DNA of 64,000 nt from Anaerolineaceae bacterium (lineage in GTDB: Bacteria > Chloroflexota > Anaerolineae > Anaerolineales > Anaerolineaceae): positions 89,096 to 153,095 of the forward strand of contig DQHW01000007.1 in the NCBI GenBank assembly GCA_003524305.1, written 5' to 3'. The position numbers were made by a program, and so were the translations under genes. Position 1 is the stretch's first letter; each line of letters starts with the position of its first letter. Under the pieces are notes generated by a model that was not told the origin of the DNA, did no database searches, and saw only the letters and a list, made by a program, of their open reading frames with translations. Below are positions 46,966 through 55,757 of this stretch, one piece after another.

Positions 46966-46989
46966 AAAAGACACCTTCAGGTGTCTTTT
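46966..46989. terminator. Bidirectional hairpin terminator, 220 bp after the NIPSNAP gene
   Basis: AAAAGACACCT pairs with AGGTGTCTTTT across TC, with A- and T-runs on both sides. The 222 bp between the NIPSNAP stop and this hairpin hold no gene, so it either ends a long 3' untranslated region or a small RNA. Confidence 0.65.
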
Positions 46990-47085
46990 ACACCTAGGTA
47001 ACGCAATGGATTCGATAATAATCCATGGTTTTTTCCACTACTTTTTGGGGTTTTTGTTTTTCTCGAACTTATCTTGATAGGCAAT

Positions 47086-47101
47086 GCAAATAACTATTTG
47101 C
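47086..47101. promoter_or_regulatory. 16-bp palindrome upstream of the sugar isomerase-like gene
   Basis: GCAAATA-AC-TATTTGC is a perfect 7-2-7 palindrome 64 bp before the ATG. A half copy (GCAAATA) recurs near 47140. It is a candidate operator; no dedicated regulator gene is adjacent. Confidence 0.5.
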
Positions 47102-47164
47102 CTTGAATGTTTTTTGGTTTATTATTAATCAATTACTCTGCAAATAAATTGGAGATGAACAACC

Positions 47165-48361
47165 ATGAGCCTTGGCATATTTTATATTAAATCACCGAAC
47201 AAAAACAACGATCCCGACTTTGACGAATCGGCTCTGGCTTTCTTGAAAGAAGTAAGCAAGACTATGGGGGAGGAGTTGTTTATCGCTGATGAACAAGCTT
47301 TCGCAGTTCAACATACACATATTTTCTTTGTCGCTTCAGGTGGATCGGAGCAACAGTTTGTTAAAAGTTTTAATATGATCGAAGGGCCTTATTATTTGTT
47401 GACGCGCCGAACACACAATTCACTGGCAGCTGCCATGGAGATTCTGGCCTTCCTGCAGGAAAGCGGGAAGAAAGGCGAGATCATTCATGGTGATACCGGG
47501 TCCATCGGTCGAAAACTAGCGCAGATCGTCAAGATCAACACAGTGAAAGATCGCTTGAAAGGCTACCGACTTGGTTCAACCGATGAATCGACTTGGTTGA
47601 TCGCGAGCAATGCTGATCCGGTGGTATTGAAGACTGCAAGCGGTATGGATATGGTTCATATCTCGATGGATGAGCTTTTGTCAGAAGTTGCGAAGAATAC
47701 GTATGTGGACAATCAGTTCACTGAAGAGATCAAACGTAAGGGATATGATTCCACGGAAACTAAACGAGCCCTGGGTGTCTATGGCGCTGTCCGCCGCCTT
47801 GTCGACAGATATGAACTTAACGGTATCACGATCCGATGTTTTGATATCTTGCAGCCAGCATGCATCTCAGGTTGTCTTGCACTTGCGATTTTGAATGCAG
47901 AGGGTATTCATGCGGCTTGCGAAGGAGACAACCGTTCCCTGATCTCCATGACGGTGCTAAGCGAATTAACTGGTCAGCCGGTTTTCATGGCGAACCCGGG
48001 TAGATTATATCCAGAACAGCAAGAAATGGTCTTCGCACACTGTGTTTTACCTTTGAATATGCCTGATCGATACCAGCTTACGACCCACTTTGAGAGCGGC
48101 CTGGGTATTTCAATTGCAGCTGAACTTCCATTGGATGCCTGCACGGTTTTTAAATGCAGAGAGAATTTTAAAGAATATTTCGCTCAGAATGGACAGATTA
48201 TTGAGAACCTGCATGAAGGGTGCATGTGCCGAACCCAGATCCGGATTCGACTGCCGGAGCAGATATCCTATTTCACGACCAGGCCAATTGCCAACCACCA
48301 TATGATTTGTATGGGAGACCATAAGGCGTTAATTGACGCATTTTTTACAAGTTATGAATAA
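47165..48361 (+). CDS. L-fucose/L-arabinose isomerase-fold protein
   Basis: 398 aa. The C-terminal half has the isomerase-superfamily pattern: 'ITIRCFDILQPACISGCLAL', then 'ACEGDNRSLISMTVLSELTG' and 'VFMANPGRL', as in the FucI/AraA fold. It is shorter than FucI (about 590 aa) or AraA (about 500 aa), so it belongs to the shorter fucose-isomerase-like branch of unknown substrate. The start ATG 47165 has GGAG upstream. It is a single gene with a palindrome in its promoter region. It might convert an L-sugar released by the hydrolases elsewhere in the window, but nothing links them directly. Confidence 0.75.
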   Translation: MSLGIFYIKSPNKNNDPDFDESALAFLKEVSKTMGEELFIADEQAFAVQHTHIFFVASGGSEQQFVKSFNMIEGPYYLLTRRTHNSLAAAMEILAFLQESGKKGEIIHGDTGSIGRKLAQIVKINTVKDRLKGYRLGSTDESTWLIASNADPVVLKTASGMDMVHISMDELLSEVAKNTYVDNQFTEEIKRKGYDSTETKRALGVYGAVRRLVDRYELNGITIRCFDILQPACISGCLALAILNAEGIHAACEGDNRSLISMTVLSELTGQPVFMANPGRLYPEQQEMVFAHCVLPLNMPDRYQLTTHFESGLGISIAAELPLDACTVFKCRENFKEYFAQNGQIIENLHEGCMCRTQIRIRLPEQISYFTTRPIANHHMICMGDHKALIDAFFTSYE

Positions 48362-48566
48362 GAAACGCCAATACTTTAAAGGACTAAGGATTATTCAGTC
48401 GTGTGTCCTAATGGATAATGAAGTCAGCATTCTCTCCAAGCCGGGCATTTTTCAATCCAAAAGACACGATAAAGAATTATTGTTATCGAGACCAATTTCA
48501 ATAGCATATATATAAAACCATACCCCTTTATGATTTCTTTGTTATCAAGAGGATAAATTAATAGCT

Positions 48567-48785
48567 TTAATTTCTTTCTTGCAATTTTTTGTCAGTCGAT
48601 AATGTCTTTACGCTGATCGGGGAGAAGCGGTGAGAAAGAGCAGTAAAGATTCCTGCAAGAATCAAACCTGAGCCGATAATAGACATAACCACATGCCAGA
48701 CATTTGCGTAATTAATCCCATCAAGGGTATGGGTCGGGGCCATTAAAAATTGAATTGTGAGGGTGAGCACCCCAACAATCATCAA
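48567..48785 (-). CDS. Small membrane protein (two predicted membrane segments)
   Basis: 72 aa, last gene of the minus-strand run. Two hydrophobic segments ('MIVGVLTLTIQFLMAP' and 'VVMSIIGSGLILAGIFTAL') flank a short loop with 'THTLDGINYANVWH'. It overlaps the preceding gene by 4 bp (ATGA), which supports that it is translated. No recognised family. Confidence 0.6.
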   Translation of the reverse strand: MMIVGVLTLTIQFLMAPTHTLDGINYANVWHVVMSIIGSGLILAGIFTALSHRFSPISVKTLSTDKKLQERN

Positions 48786-49267
48786 TGAAAAAGCAGCCGC
48801 GCTCTACCTACCTGTTTGTTCTCGGCAGGTTTCTCAAAATTCACACTTTTCCAAATTCCAGGAATACGGAAGAAAAGAAAGACCAACAATGTAAGGATAT
48901 TGGTATATAAAACGCCATCCACTGGCATGGATGCTCCCCGCAGCGCACGCGAGGCAAACAAATGGATTGCATTTATGACTGTTCCGAGTAACAAGGCAAA
49001 GACGGCAGTGCGATATGCCTTTTTGCTTCCTTTGATAAGCAACACCACTGCACGAACTCCCAGAATTCCTGCAGCAACACCGATCAGAACGAACAAGATC
49101 CACAGCCACTGGAATGAAGCGATTCCGGCAAATTTACCACCAAATCCTGTTGGATTTAGTGCCACACAAGATGTACCTGCGCCGCCCATCAGGGTAAACG
49201 CTGCCGTGAGACTCATTAACACGATTCCAATGATCCGCAATAGTTTTGCCCACCATTTGTTTCTCAT
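48782..49267 (-). CDS. Uncharacterised membrane protein (four segments)
   Basis: 161 aa with four predicted membrane helices. A typical AAAGGAGG SD precedes ATG 49267. The outer loop after helix 1 contains 'GAGTSCVALNPTGFGGKF'. The basic C-terminus overlaps the next start. It sits in the heme-copper-associated run of membrane proteins and I recognise no family. Confidence 0.7.
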   Translation of the reverse strand: MRNKWWAKLLRIIGIVLMSLTAAFTLMGGAGTSCVALNPTGFGGKFAGIASFQWLWILFVLIGVAAGILGVRAVVLLIKGSKKAYRTAVFALLLGTVINAIHLFASRALRGASMPVDGVLYTNILTLLVFLFFRIPGIWKSVNFEKPAENKQVGRARLLFH

Positions 49268-49321
49268 ACGTTCCTCCTTTTTGGTTTTTAAATAATATTA
49301 TTTTGGTACCAATGAGAGAAA

Positions 49322-49927
49322 TTATGTCAACGCAAAACCAATCACAAATAGAACTGTCATTAATAGCAACAACCCAGGTAGAATTTGGATAATCGTCTTG
49401 CGTGAAAGATAAGGTTTACCTGCTTTGTGCAATGCCAAAAGTAGTCCACCCAAACCCATGAGTGCGCCACCAATACTCAGCAGAATATAACCGAGTGGCA
49501 TTCGACCTGAAAGCACCAGCATGAGCGGGACAAGGAAAATTGTCAATCCGGCAACCCCATGCACAAAGATCAGAACAAATAAGGGCAGCCTGTTTTTTAT
49601 GGTAATTGCTCTGGTAACGATTATTGCAAATAGACCAGCTATGGCAAAAATTGAATAAGGGAGCTTGAAATTTGGAAGATGTTGCCAGACGAGTCCTGTT
49701 GCAAGACTGAGTGGAATGATCGTCGAAACGATGACCACGATAGCTGAATCCAGAACCTCAAGGCCAAGGATAAGCATCAACAATGTAGCGATAAGCAAAA
49801 CACCAAAAGCTATTGAGTAGGAGATCATTGGTAATGTGCTGAAACCTTCAATACCAACTGCAATCTGGTAAGCGGAGACCAAGCTTGTGATGAAAAGTAG
49901 AATTCGATCCAGGATAGTTATTTTCAT
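49322..49927 (-). CDS. Uncharacterised polytopic membrane protein (six segments)
   Basis: 201 aa, almost entirely hydrophobic with six predicted helices. The start overlaps the stop of the preceding gene by 4 bp, showing coupling to the 160-aa membrane protein. One histidine ('IFVHGVAG') lies in a helix. It contains no known motif. Membership of this operon is its only functional clue. Confidence 0.7.
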   Translation of the reverse strand: MKITILDRILLFITSLVSAYQIAVGIEGFSTLPMISYSIAFGVLLIATLLMLILGLEVLDSAIVVIVSTIIPLSLATGLVWQHLPNFKLPYSIFAIAGLFAIIVTRAITIKNRLPLFVLIFVHGVAGLTIFLVPLMLVLSGRMPLGYILLSIGGALMGLGGLLLALHKAGKPYLSRKTIIQILPGLLLLMTVLFVIGFALT

Positions 49928-50406
49928 GGAATTTTCGTCTCTGGATTTTTTTTATGATGAACGCGTGCTGCTTTTTCAAAGTAATGCAGGCTGGCAGAAA
50001 ACAAACCACCACCGATTCCCAGATACAGGATGGCTAAAAAAGATTTTGGAATCGGTGAATAAGTGCGCAGGTAGATGCCAAGAGACATCATAATCAAAAT
50101 CAGCGGATAGCTCGTCCATCCCTGAAATGCAAATAAACAGACCTTTTCGCCTTTCAAATTACCTATACGATTAATATTCTTTTTTGCCAGCTTTGAAAAT
50201 CCAAAATAATAGATGCAGCCAGCTAAAGCTAGACCTGATGAAACTAATAGAAGCACGTTAGAAGCAATGTCTGGTTTTAGCCAACCTACAGCAAAGCTGA
50301 TTAACAATACTCCCACCCCAAACCAGGCAAAACCTGCAGAAAGGTATAACCATTCTTTGTGTACAGCGGGTTTAAATCTAAGTAACTGGTCAAGATTGAT
50401 TTCCAT
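49924..50406 (-). CDS. Uncharacterised membrane protein (four segments)
   Basis: 160 aa, four predicted helices, with a cytoplasmic N-terminus rich in charged residues ('KPAVHKEWL') and a basic tail ('ARVHHKKNPETK'). Its start overlaps the heme O synthase stop by one base. 'EKVCLFAFQGWTSYPLI' followed by 'MSLGIYLR' resembles small accessory membrane proteins of unknown role. Next to ctaB it could assist heme insertion, but that is a guess. Confidence 0.7.
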   Translation of the reverse strand: MEINLDQLLRFKPAVHKEWLYLSAGFAWFGVGVLLISFAVGWLKPDIASNVLLLVSSGLALAGCIYYFGFSKLAKKNINRIGNLKGEKVCLFAFQGWTSYPLILIMMSLGIYLRTYSPIPKSFLAILYLGIGGGLFSASLHYFEKAARVHHKKNPETKIP

Positions 50407-51263
50407 TAAACGACCATCAAAAGCATTGATGAAAGCATATAGATTGAAGCATACTTAAAAAGTCCAAAGTTGATGCGTTCTGATGGACGAAAGATCAAAA
50501 ATATTGCTAACAAAATCAACCCTACCGAAAGGACACTTAGCAAACGCAAGCAGCCCCATGTTATTCCAATTCCCCACGACGCCATCCCCATTGCAATAGC
50601 TGCGAGGATGCTCGAACCAGCAATTATTGCGTGATTTACTTTTACACCATAAACTGATACGACAGTTGGAATTTCAGCATTAAGGTAGTCTTTAGCATAA
50701 CGCATATTAAAGGTTAGGATGTGAGTCGGGATCCATAACAGGATTCCCAACGCCAAGACAACTCCAATCCAGTCAAGACTGCCTATACCGAGGAATCTGC
50801 CAGCAAGAATCGGCATACCTCCTGATATTCCACCCCAAACGATGCTCCAGCATGTTCTTCGTTTCAGCCAGATGGTATACACGACGAAATCGAAAAACAG
50901 ACCGGCAAAGATGATTATCCCGAATCCGATGTTCATGAAAAGCGCCATGCCTACACCCAGGAAGGAAATAATCAACCCAACCCATAAGGCTTCTTTCGGT
51001 TTGATCTTTCCAGATGCAAGAGGACGGGCTTTCGTTCGTTCCATTTTTGAATCAATATCACGGTCCCACCACATGTTGAGAATGGTGCTTCCCGCAATCG
51101 AAGCCAATAAACTAAAAAACAAACCTAACATGGTGCTAAGGTTATGCACGGGGCAGCGCGCTGACATGTATCCGGCCATGCCTGTGGCTACCAACAAACC
51201 AGTTTGCAAGCTCTTGGTCAGCGGCCAAAATAGACGGATTTTTTCAAACAGTCTCTTTATCAT
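50406..51263 (-). CDS. ctaB: Heme O synthase (protoheme IX farnesyltransferase), UbiA family
   Basis: 285 aa with eight to nine membrane helices. The first UbiA motif reads 'NMWWDRDIDSKMERTKARPL', the CtaB/CyoE form with the two Asp residues that bind farnesyl diphosphate-magnesium and the following R-T-x-x-R-P-L. It adds a farnesyl group to heme B to make heme O, the precursor of heme A, for heme-copper oxidases. Finding it here supports that a heme-copper enzyme in this region uses heme O or A. It lies between the SUMF1 lipoprotein and small membrane proteins in one run. Confidence 0.9.
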   Translation of the reverse strand: MIKRLFEKIRLFWPLTKSLQTGLLVATGMAGYMSARCPVHNLSTMLGLFFSLLASIAGSTILNMWWDRDIDSKMERTKARPLASGKIKPKEALWVGLIISFLGVGMALFMNIGFGIIIFAGLFFDFVVYTIWLKRRTCWSIVWGGISGGMPILAGRFLGIGSLDWIGVVLALGILLWIPTHILTFNMRYAKDYLNAEIPTVVSVYGVKVNHAIIAGSSILAAIAMGMASWGIGITWGCLRLLSVLSVGLILLAIFLIFRPSERINFGLFKYASIYMLSSMLLMVV

Positions 51264-51309
51264 ATTTACTCACAAAAGTGTGCGGCATCAATGCTCGAGT
51301 GTGTTTCGT

Positions 51310-52212
51310 TCAATTGTTAGTGTTCCGAACACAGCGGAAACCAACACCGGGGCTGAAATAGGTGGGCGTGGCGTTATTCCTCGTCCAGATGCGAAGGTCC
51401 ATATCATAGGTGTCTTTTGAACCGCCGCGCATAAAACGATAGTGCATACCTTCGTACACATTGCTTGTCCATTGCCAGACATTTCCAGCCATATCATATA
51501 AACCGTAAGGAGATGAAGAATCCAAGGTTATATATCCATCATAAGACTGTCCGTTGTAGAAACCAACCGGGGTAGTTCGGGAGCCAAAGGTATGCATATC
51601 CTCATAAGGATCACGGCTTGAGTAAAAATTCGCGTTCTCTCTCTTAATATCTTCTCCCCAGGGGAAGGGACGTGTATCAGATCCACGAGCTGCTTTCTCC
51701 CATTCGAGCTCGGAGGGCAGATGCTCATCAAAGTAGTCGCAGTAGCCCCATGCTCCGAACCAGGTGACCATCGTCATTGGATGATTCTCATACCCAGTTT
51801 GTGATGAAAATTCTTCTCCATCAAACTTGATCCGTTGGGACGGATCATTCAATGGAATAAATTGCCAATCTCCCTCTGCTATTAATTCCTCGTGTTTGAC
51901 TCCGTGGAATTCATCGCCGGGATAATAACCTACGATTTGATCGCCATCCACTTTGACATAGCCATCCGCAAGGGCTTTGTTGAGGAAGGCTGCGTATTGA
52001 GCAGTAGTCACATCGGTCACCATGATTTCATAGTCATCAGTGGTTTGAATGTCGTTATGCTGACCAAAGTAAAATTCACCAGCGGGGATTTTTGCCCAGG
52101 CATCCGGATTAACACCCGTTTCAAAAGCAGGCATAGGCGCATTCAGATCCACAGGTTTACAAAAGGTCAATAAAAAGATCACGATAATGAGAGTTGGAAT
52201 CAACTTTTTCAA
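51310..52212 (-). CDS. SUMF1-domain lipoprotein (NirV-like)
   Basis: 300 aa from TTG 52212, chosen because AGGAGGTGG lies directly upstream; a longer frame has no SD. A lipoprotein signal ends at 'LLTFC' (Cys19). Residues 40-300 are a formylglycine-generating-enzyme fold: 'WAKIPAGEFYFG', 'VTWFGAWGYCDYF', 'LPSELEWEKAARG', 'YDMAGNVWQWTS', 'VGFRCVRN'. The paired cysteines used by true FGE are not evident, so it is likely a non-oxidase member. SUMF1 proteins called NirV occur beside nitrite reductase genes in denitrifiers. It overlaps the 12-TM protein by 4 bp (TTGA). Confidence 0.82.
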   Translation of the reverse strand: MKKLIPTLIIVIFLLTFCKPVDLNAPMPAFETGVNPDAWAKIPAGEFYFGQHNDIQTTDDYEIMVTDVTTAQYAAFLNKALADGYVKVDGDQIVGYYPGDEFHGVKHEELIAEGDWQFIPLNDPSQRIKFDGEEFSSQTGYENHPMTMVTWFGAWGYCDYFDEHLPSELEWEKAARGSDTRPFPWGEDIKRENANFYSSRDPYEDMHTFGSRTTPVGFYNGQSYDGYITLDSSSPYGLYDMAGNVWQWTSNVYEGMHYRFMRGGSKDTYDMDLRIWTRNNATPTYFSPGVGFRCVRNTNN

Positions 52213-53684
52213 TCCGCCACCTCCTCTGAGAGTTCCTGTTCTTTTTCGACAGTCCATTTGCCTTTCTTTTTGAAAAGATCTGTCAGCCTCCAAACCATGA
52301 CGATTGCGAGCAACACCAACAAAGCGCCGAGCCCAAAGTCAATGGCATACATCAGACCATTAACCAACGGCTGCTGTTCAGCTTCAGTTATAAAAAGCCG
52401 TTTCATCTCAAAGATGGTCACGCCAGCCAGCGCTATGTCAGAAAACAGGATGATTCCCCACCCATAAAGTTGGCGTACTTTTCCTTTTAATCCGATGATA
52501 TTGCCATAGTAAAGCAGGATGATGGTGGCGATGATCGCCGAGAGCGCATGCCAATGGCCGGTCAGTTCAATTCGCTCCTCGCGCGCTGGCCAGACCCGGA
52601 ATATTTCATCCAGACGTATTGCCATGAAGATACCTAGAAAACTGGTTGTGAAGTTCATATAAAGCATCTGCCATGTTGGGCCAAACTTGAGTGGATCACG
52701 TACCAATGCACCAAGTTTTTGTCCGAAAGTTGGTTTCTGTATATTGGCTGTGCCATCGCGTATAAGTTTATTCCAGCTCCAAACGAGCAGAAGGAGTGCC
52801 GCCAACATGGAGGGCGTTGCGCCTGTGTAAATAACCATATGAGCGATAGGTTCGAGCGGGGTAGCTACCCCCCATACTCCGAGATTAAGTACAACAGTAC
52901 CCAGAATCATGAGTGGCAAGGCAAACTTGTGAAGAATTCCCTTAAAATTCAGCCAGCGACCAATGATGAGCGTGATCATGATTGCGATCAGCGCTAACAT
53001 AATGTGCAAATGTCCGATGACTGAATACTCCATCGTGGTTTTTTCTGGGATTCTGATAATATTTTCGGCCAAAAAGACTTCAAATCCATTGCCGAAAAAC
53101 GAACCCGGGATCGCACCAAAAAGCGCTGAAATTACCGTGGTCAGCGCGGTAGCAAAAAACGCCACACGCTCAATATCCACCCCTTTTTTGGTGCGTGAAT
53201 AGGAATTGTCCGGTTGATAGTATTCTTTATTCCACGGCCAGAGGGCTATCACCAACAGCACGCCGGCAAAAAAGATTAACGAAAGACCAAAGATATATAC
53301 ACCATGGAATGCCCAATTATGACCGAAGTAGGCGAATCCCATCCCGAAGATCATGGTCAAGATATAGCCGACTGTGATGATGACGTTGATGGTTGTCTTT
53401 AAGAAAGCTTTCATCTTCAAAAGGCTTGTAATCATGTATGTCTCGATCGCAACAACTGCCATGGCAATCGAGTGATACAGAATGATAATTCGCCCTTCTC
53501 GTTCTGCTTGCAGCAAATCCATATTGAAAAGTTTGATGACTACTTCCCGCACGCCCATCTCTGCCATTGGCCCTGAAAGCATTCCCCAAATGGCTGTGGT
53601 AACAGCGATCATTGCGACAGCCACCAGGATCAACCCTTTTGTAGAATTAAAGAGGAAATTTAATCGGTCTTTAATTAATTGCAT
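52209..53684 (-). CDS. 12-TM membrane protein with HxH motifs, heme-copper-oxidase-like, uncharacterised
   Basis: 491 aa with 12 predicted helices, the number in heme-copper oxidase subunit I. Histidines fall inside helices: His71 in helix 2 ('LYHSIAMAV', like the low-spin heme His-G-x-x-M site), His225/His227 in helix 6 ('GHLHIML'), His252 in helix 7, His282 in helix 8 and His377/His379 in helix 10 ('GHWHALS'). The double His-His of helix 7 found in real oxidases is absent. I read it as a divergent heme-binding relative or a quinol-cytochrome-b-like protein. GGAGTG precedes the ATG. It is coupled to the SUMF1 lipoprotein. Confidence 0.6.
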   Translation of the reverse strand: MQLIKDRLNFLFNSTKGLILVAVAMIAVTTAIWGMLSGPMAEMGVREVVIKLFNMDLLQAEREGRIIILYHSIAMAVVAIETYMITSLLKMKAFLKTTINVIITVGYILTMIFGMGFAYFGHNWAFHGVYIFGLSLIFFAGVLLVIALWPWNKEYYQPDNSYSRTKKGVDIERVAFFATALTTVISALFGAIPGSFFGNGFEVFLAENIIRIPEKTTMEYSVIGHLHIMLALIAIMITLIIGRWLNFKGILHKFALPLMILGTVVLNLGVWGVATPLEPIAHMVIYTGATPSMLAALLLLVWSWNKLIRDGTANIQKPTFGQKLGALVRDPLKFGPTWQMLYMNFTTSFLGIFMAIRLDEIFRVWPAREERIELTGHWHALSAIIATIILLYYGNIIGLKGKVRQLYGWGIILFSDIALAGVTIFEMKRLFITEAEQQPLVNGLMYAIDFGLGALLVLLAIVMVWRLTDLFKKKGKWTVEKEQELSEEVAD

Positions 53685-53704
53685 AGGAACACTCCATATT
53701 CGTT

Positions 53705-54508
53705 TTATGATTCGGATTTATTCCAATTTTCGAGCATCTTGCGCGTTCCTGGCAGGACCAGGTAAATGACCAGGGCAGTGCTGATCAGCGGTGCAGGCAG
53801 GAACATGGAGAAGCGATGCACTTCAAACAAAGCGTTGTTAATCCCCATGGGATATCCAGCTATCATGGACATTGATCCTGCAAATATTCCCATTGGAATA
53901 GCCCACGATTTTTTGTCTAATAGGGCAAAAATGAAAATCGCCCAGGCTGCAGCACCCCACCAACTTACTTGCTGTGATATGGCATAAACTCCGTTCCAAA
54001 ACGGATCAATACCTTTTGTAGACACATATTTAGAAATTGGAGCGACACCGTCAATAAAAGTGAGTACATACGCCAGGCCGGCAACGAATGCCAATAAAAT
54101 GATATTCTTCTTAACCCCGTGAATGAGAAGCATTCCAAACCATAATACGGCTGCAATAATAAACACAAACATGGTTGAAGGTGGTAAATCGCCATCCATG
54201 GCGGGGATCATGGGGAAAAATCCTGCCAGGAGTTGGATGGTTGAGGCTATTGTTCCCAACAACCAGGCCCACTTTTCTTTTCGAAGGAAACCATAAAAAG
54301 CTACTGTCCATATGGCTCCGGCAGTGATTCCAATCCATCCGAGAACAGCAAATGTAATGCTGACAGAAGTGGCTTCATCTGTTCGACCAGTCACAACATG
54401 CGCATCAATGACAGGATTGTATTGGGCTGCTATCAGATAAAAGAACAGCAATCCAGTCAAGATGCCAATAATCGCCAAACCAGCTCCCAATTTTGTGTTG
54501 TTTTTCAT
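53705..54508 (-). CDS. Uncharacterised polytopic membrane protein
   Basis: 267 aa, seven to eight predicted helices. AAAAGGGAG precedes ATG 54508. Notable are 'ALFEVHRFSMFLP' and a long outer loop 'APISKYVSTKGIDPFWNGVY'. It lies 20 bp upstream of the 12-TM protein, so they are likely partners. I see no known domain; it could be a second membrane subunit. Confidence 0.7.
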   Translation of the reverse strand: MKNNTKLGAGLAIIGILTGLLFFYLIAAQYNPVIDAHVVTGRTDEATSVSITFAVLGWIGITAGAIWTVAFYGFLRKEKWAWLLGTIASTIQLLAGFFPMIPAMDGDLPPSTMFVFIIAAVLWFGMLLIHGVKKNIILLAFVAGLAYVLTFIDGVAPISKYVSTKGIDPFWNGVYAISQQVSWWGAAAWAIFIFALLDKKSWAIPMGIFAGSMSMIAGYPMGINNALFEVHRFSMFLPAPLISTALVIYLVLPGTRKMLENWNKSES

Positions 54509-54576
54509 TGTTACTCTCCCTTTTTGGTGTTTTTGTTTTGAAATATCAATTACGAACTAAAAATAACCAATTACCT

Positions 54577-55068
54577 TCAACCAGAAAATGGTTTGGCAAG
54601 CGCAGAAACCAATCCACTGGAGAAAAGAACGGCAACGGCTAGAAATACATTTATGATCAAGAGCTTAAAGCTTAATTGTTCTTTTTCCGGCGTCATCACA
54701 GCTTGCGGACGACTTAAAATCAGACTGCGATACAGCGTTATTCCAATCATGAGGATGACTAGAATATGCTTGATCGACAAGGCAACTGAGTACGCATTAC
54801 CAAAGCCAAATAAGGAATCAAATTCTGGATTTCGGTTACTCAATAATAGACCGGTAAGTATTAGCCCACCCATGCTGATATACACCCATATGCTTTGACG
54901 GTTTTGAAAAGCACTCATTACTTTTTTGACCTGTGGACCAGGCCCTAATGCTTTTTTAAGAGAAGGCAGGTAGCTAATCACAGTGACAATCAGACCACCC
55001 ATCCAAATCACGGTAAAAAGATCGTGTAAGAATGTCACAAAAGCAAAGACTAAGGTTTGTACAGTCAT
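54577..55068 (-). CDS. CopD-like membrane protein
   Basis: 163 aa with four helices. 'FLHDLFTVIWMGGLIV' (His in helix 1) and 'SIKHILVILMIGITLYR' (His in helix 3) match the CopD/YcnJ-type fold, whose histidine pairs may bind heme or copper. The ATG lies one base after the cupin stop. In this operon a role in copper or heme delivery to the oxidase is plausible but not shown. Confidence 0.65.
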   Translation of the reverse strand: MTVQTLVFAFVTFLHDLFTVIWMGGLIVTVISYLPSLKKALGPGPQVKKVMSAFQNRQSIWVYISMGGLILTGLLLSNRNPEFDSLFGFGNAYSVALSIKHILVILMIGITLYRSLILSRPQAVMTPEKEQLSFKLLIINVFLAVAVLFSSGLVSALAKPFSG

Positions 55069-55069
55069 T

Positions 55070-55423
55070 TCACCCTCTACCTTCTACAAGGATATTCGTG
55101 GGACTTGTTGGCCTTGGAGCTTTCATATTTAACAATCGCAACTGAGAATTGCTATCGTTAATCAAGCGGTGTGGTGTTTCAGACGGCATTTCCACCAGCA
55201 TATCAGCGGAAAGAGAGATGGTCTCTTCACCTGCTTCCAAAATCCCTGTACCGTTCAATATATAAAGATAAACATTGGTATGGGCGACATGTTTTTTTTG
55301 CACTTGCCCGGGTTCCAGCGATAAATGTTCAAATTGCGCTGATTCACTTACAAACAAAGCTCGTACACTGATGGAATGTGGATTTGGAATTTCTGCTGTT
55401 TCAAAGGTCTTCACGATTTTCAT
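55070..55423 (-). CDS. Cupin-domain protein
   Basis: 117 aa, a single cupin barrel. Motif 1 is degenerate ('KKHVAHTNVYLYILNG'; histidines kept, the Glu replaced) and motif 2 is 'PSETPHRLIND'. It may still bind a metal through the three remaining histidines. It could be a small sensor or storage protein for metal in the membrane operon. Enzymatic function cannot be predicted. Confidence 0.82.
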   Translation of the reverse strand: MKIVKTFETAEIPNPHSISVRALFVSESAQFEHLSLEPGQVQKKHVAHTNVYLYILNGTGILEAGEETISLSADMLVEMPSETPHRLINDSNSQLRLLNMKAPRPTSPTNILVEGRG

Positions 55424-55486
55424 AAAATATTTTTCCTTGTTTACCTATTTGGAAATTAGTAATGGAGTAATCTGTGAAGTCAGATA

Positions 55487-55738
55487 TTATCCTTCTTTCG
55501 CTGATATTCTTTTCTTGCGCTGTCCTTTGGCAATGTAAGGGATCAGAAATAAATACGCGCCACTCAAAGCCATGATCAGCATCAAGATGGAGGGAATTTT
55601 CTCCAGTTTTTGCCATAATTCCAGTAATTCTTTGCTACCGACAAGTTTTAAAATGAGCACTGCCGGAATAGCAATTGCAGTCGGCACAGCGATCCAGCGA
55701 TGAAATTTCCTTAACCATTTCGATAACCACTTTGTCAT
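55487..55738 (-). CDS. Small membrane protein (two segments)
   Basis: 83 aa. An amphipathic basic start ('KWLRKFHRWIAVPTAI') leads into one helix, and a second helix follows a short charged loop ('KELLELWQKLEK'). The F-H-R-W pattern is like the first helix of PepSY-type membrane proteins, but the rest is too short to confirm. GAGGT precedes the ATG. It is 19 bp after the BON gene. Confidence 0.65.
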   Translation of the reverse strand: MTKWLSKWLRKFHRWIAVPTAIAIPAVLILKLVGSKELLELWQKLEKIPSILMLIMALSGAYLFLIPYIAKGQRKKRISAKEG

Positions 55739-55757
55739 GCCAAGATACCTCTTCCTG

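Noticed and set aside
48816..49295. 159-codon plus-strand frame opposite the 161-aa membrane protein
   Set aside because: The minus-strand frame has a strong SD, membrane-protein composition and operon overlaps; the plus frame is its mirror.
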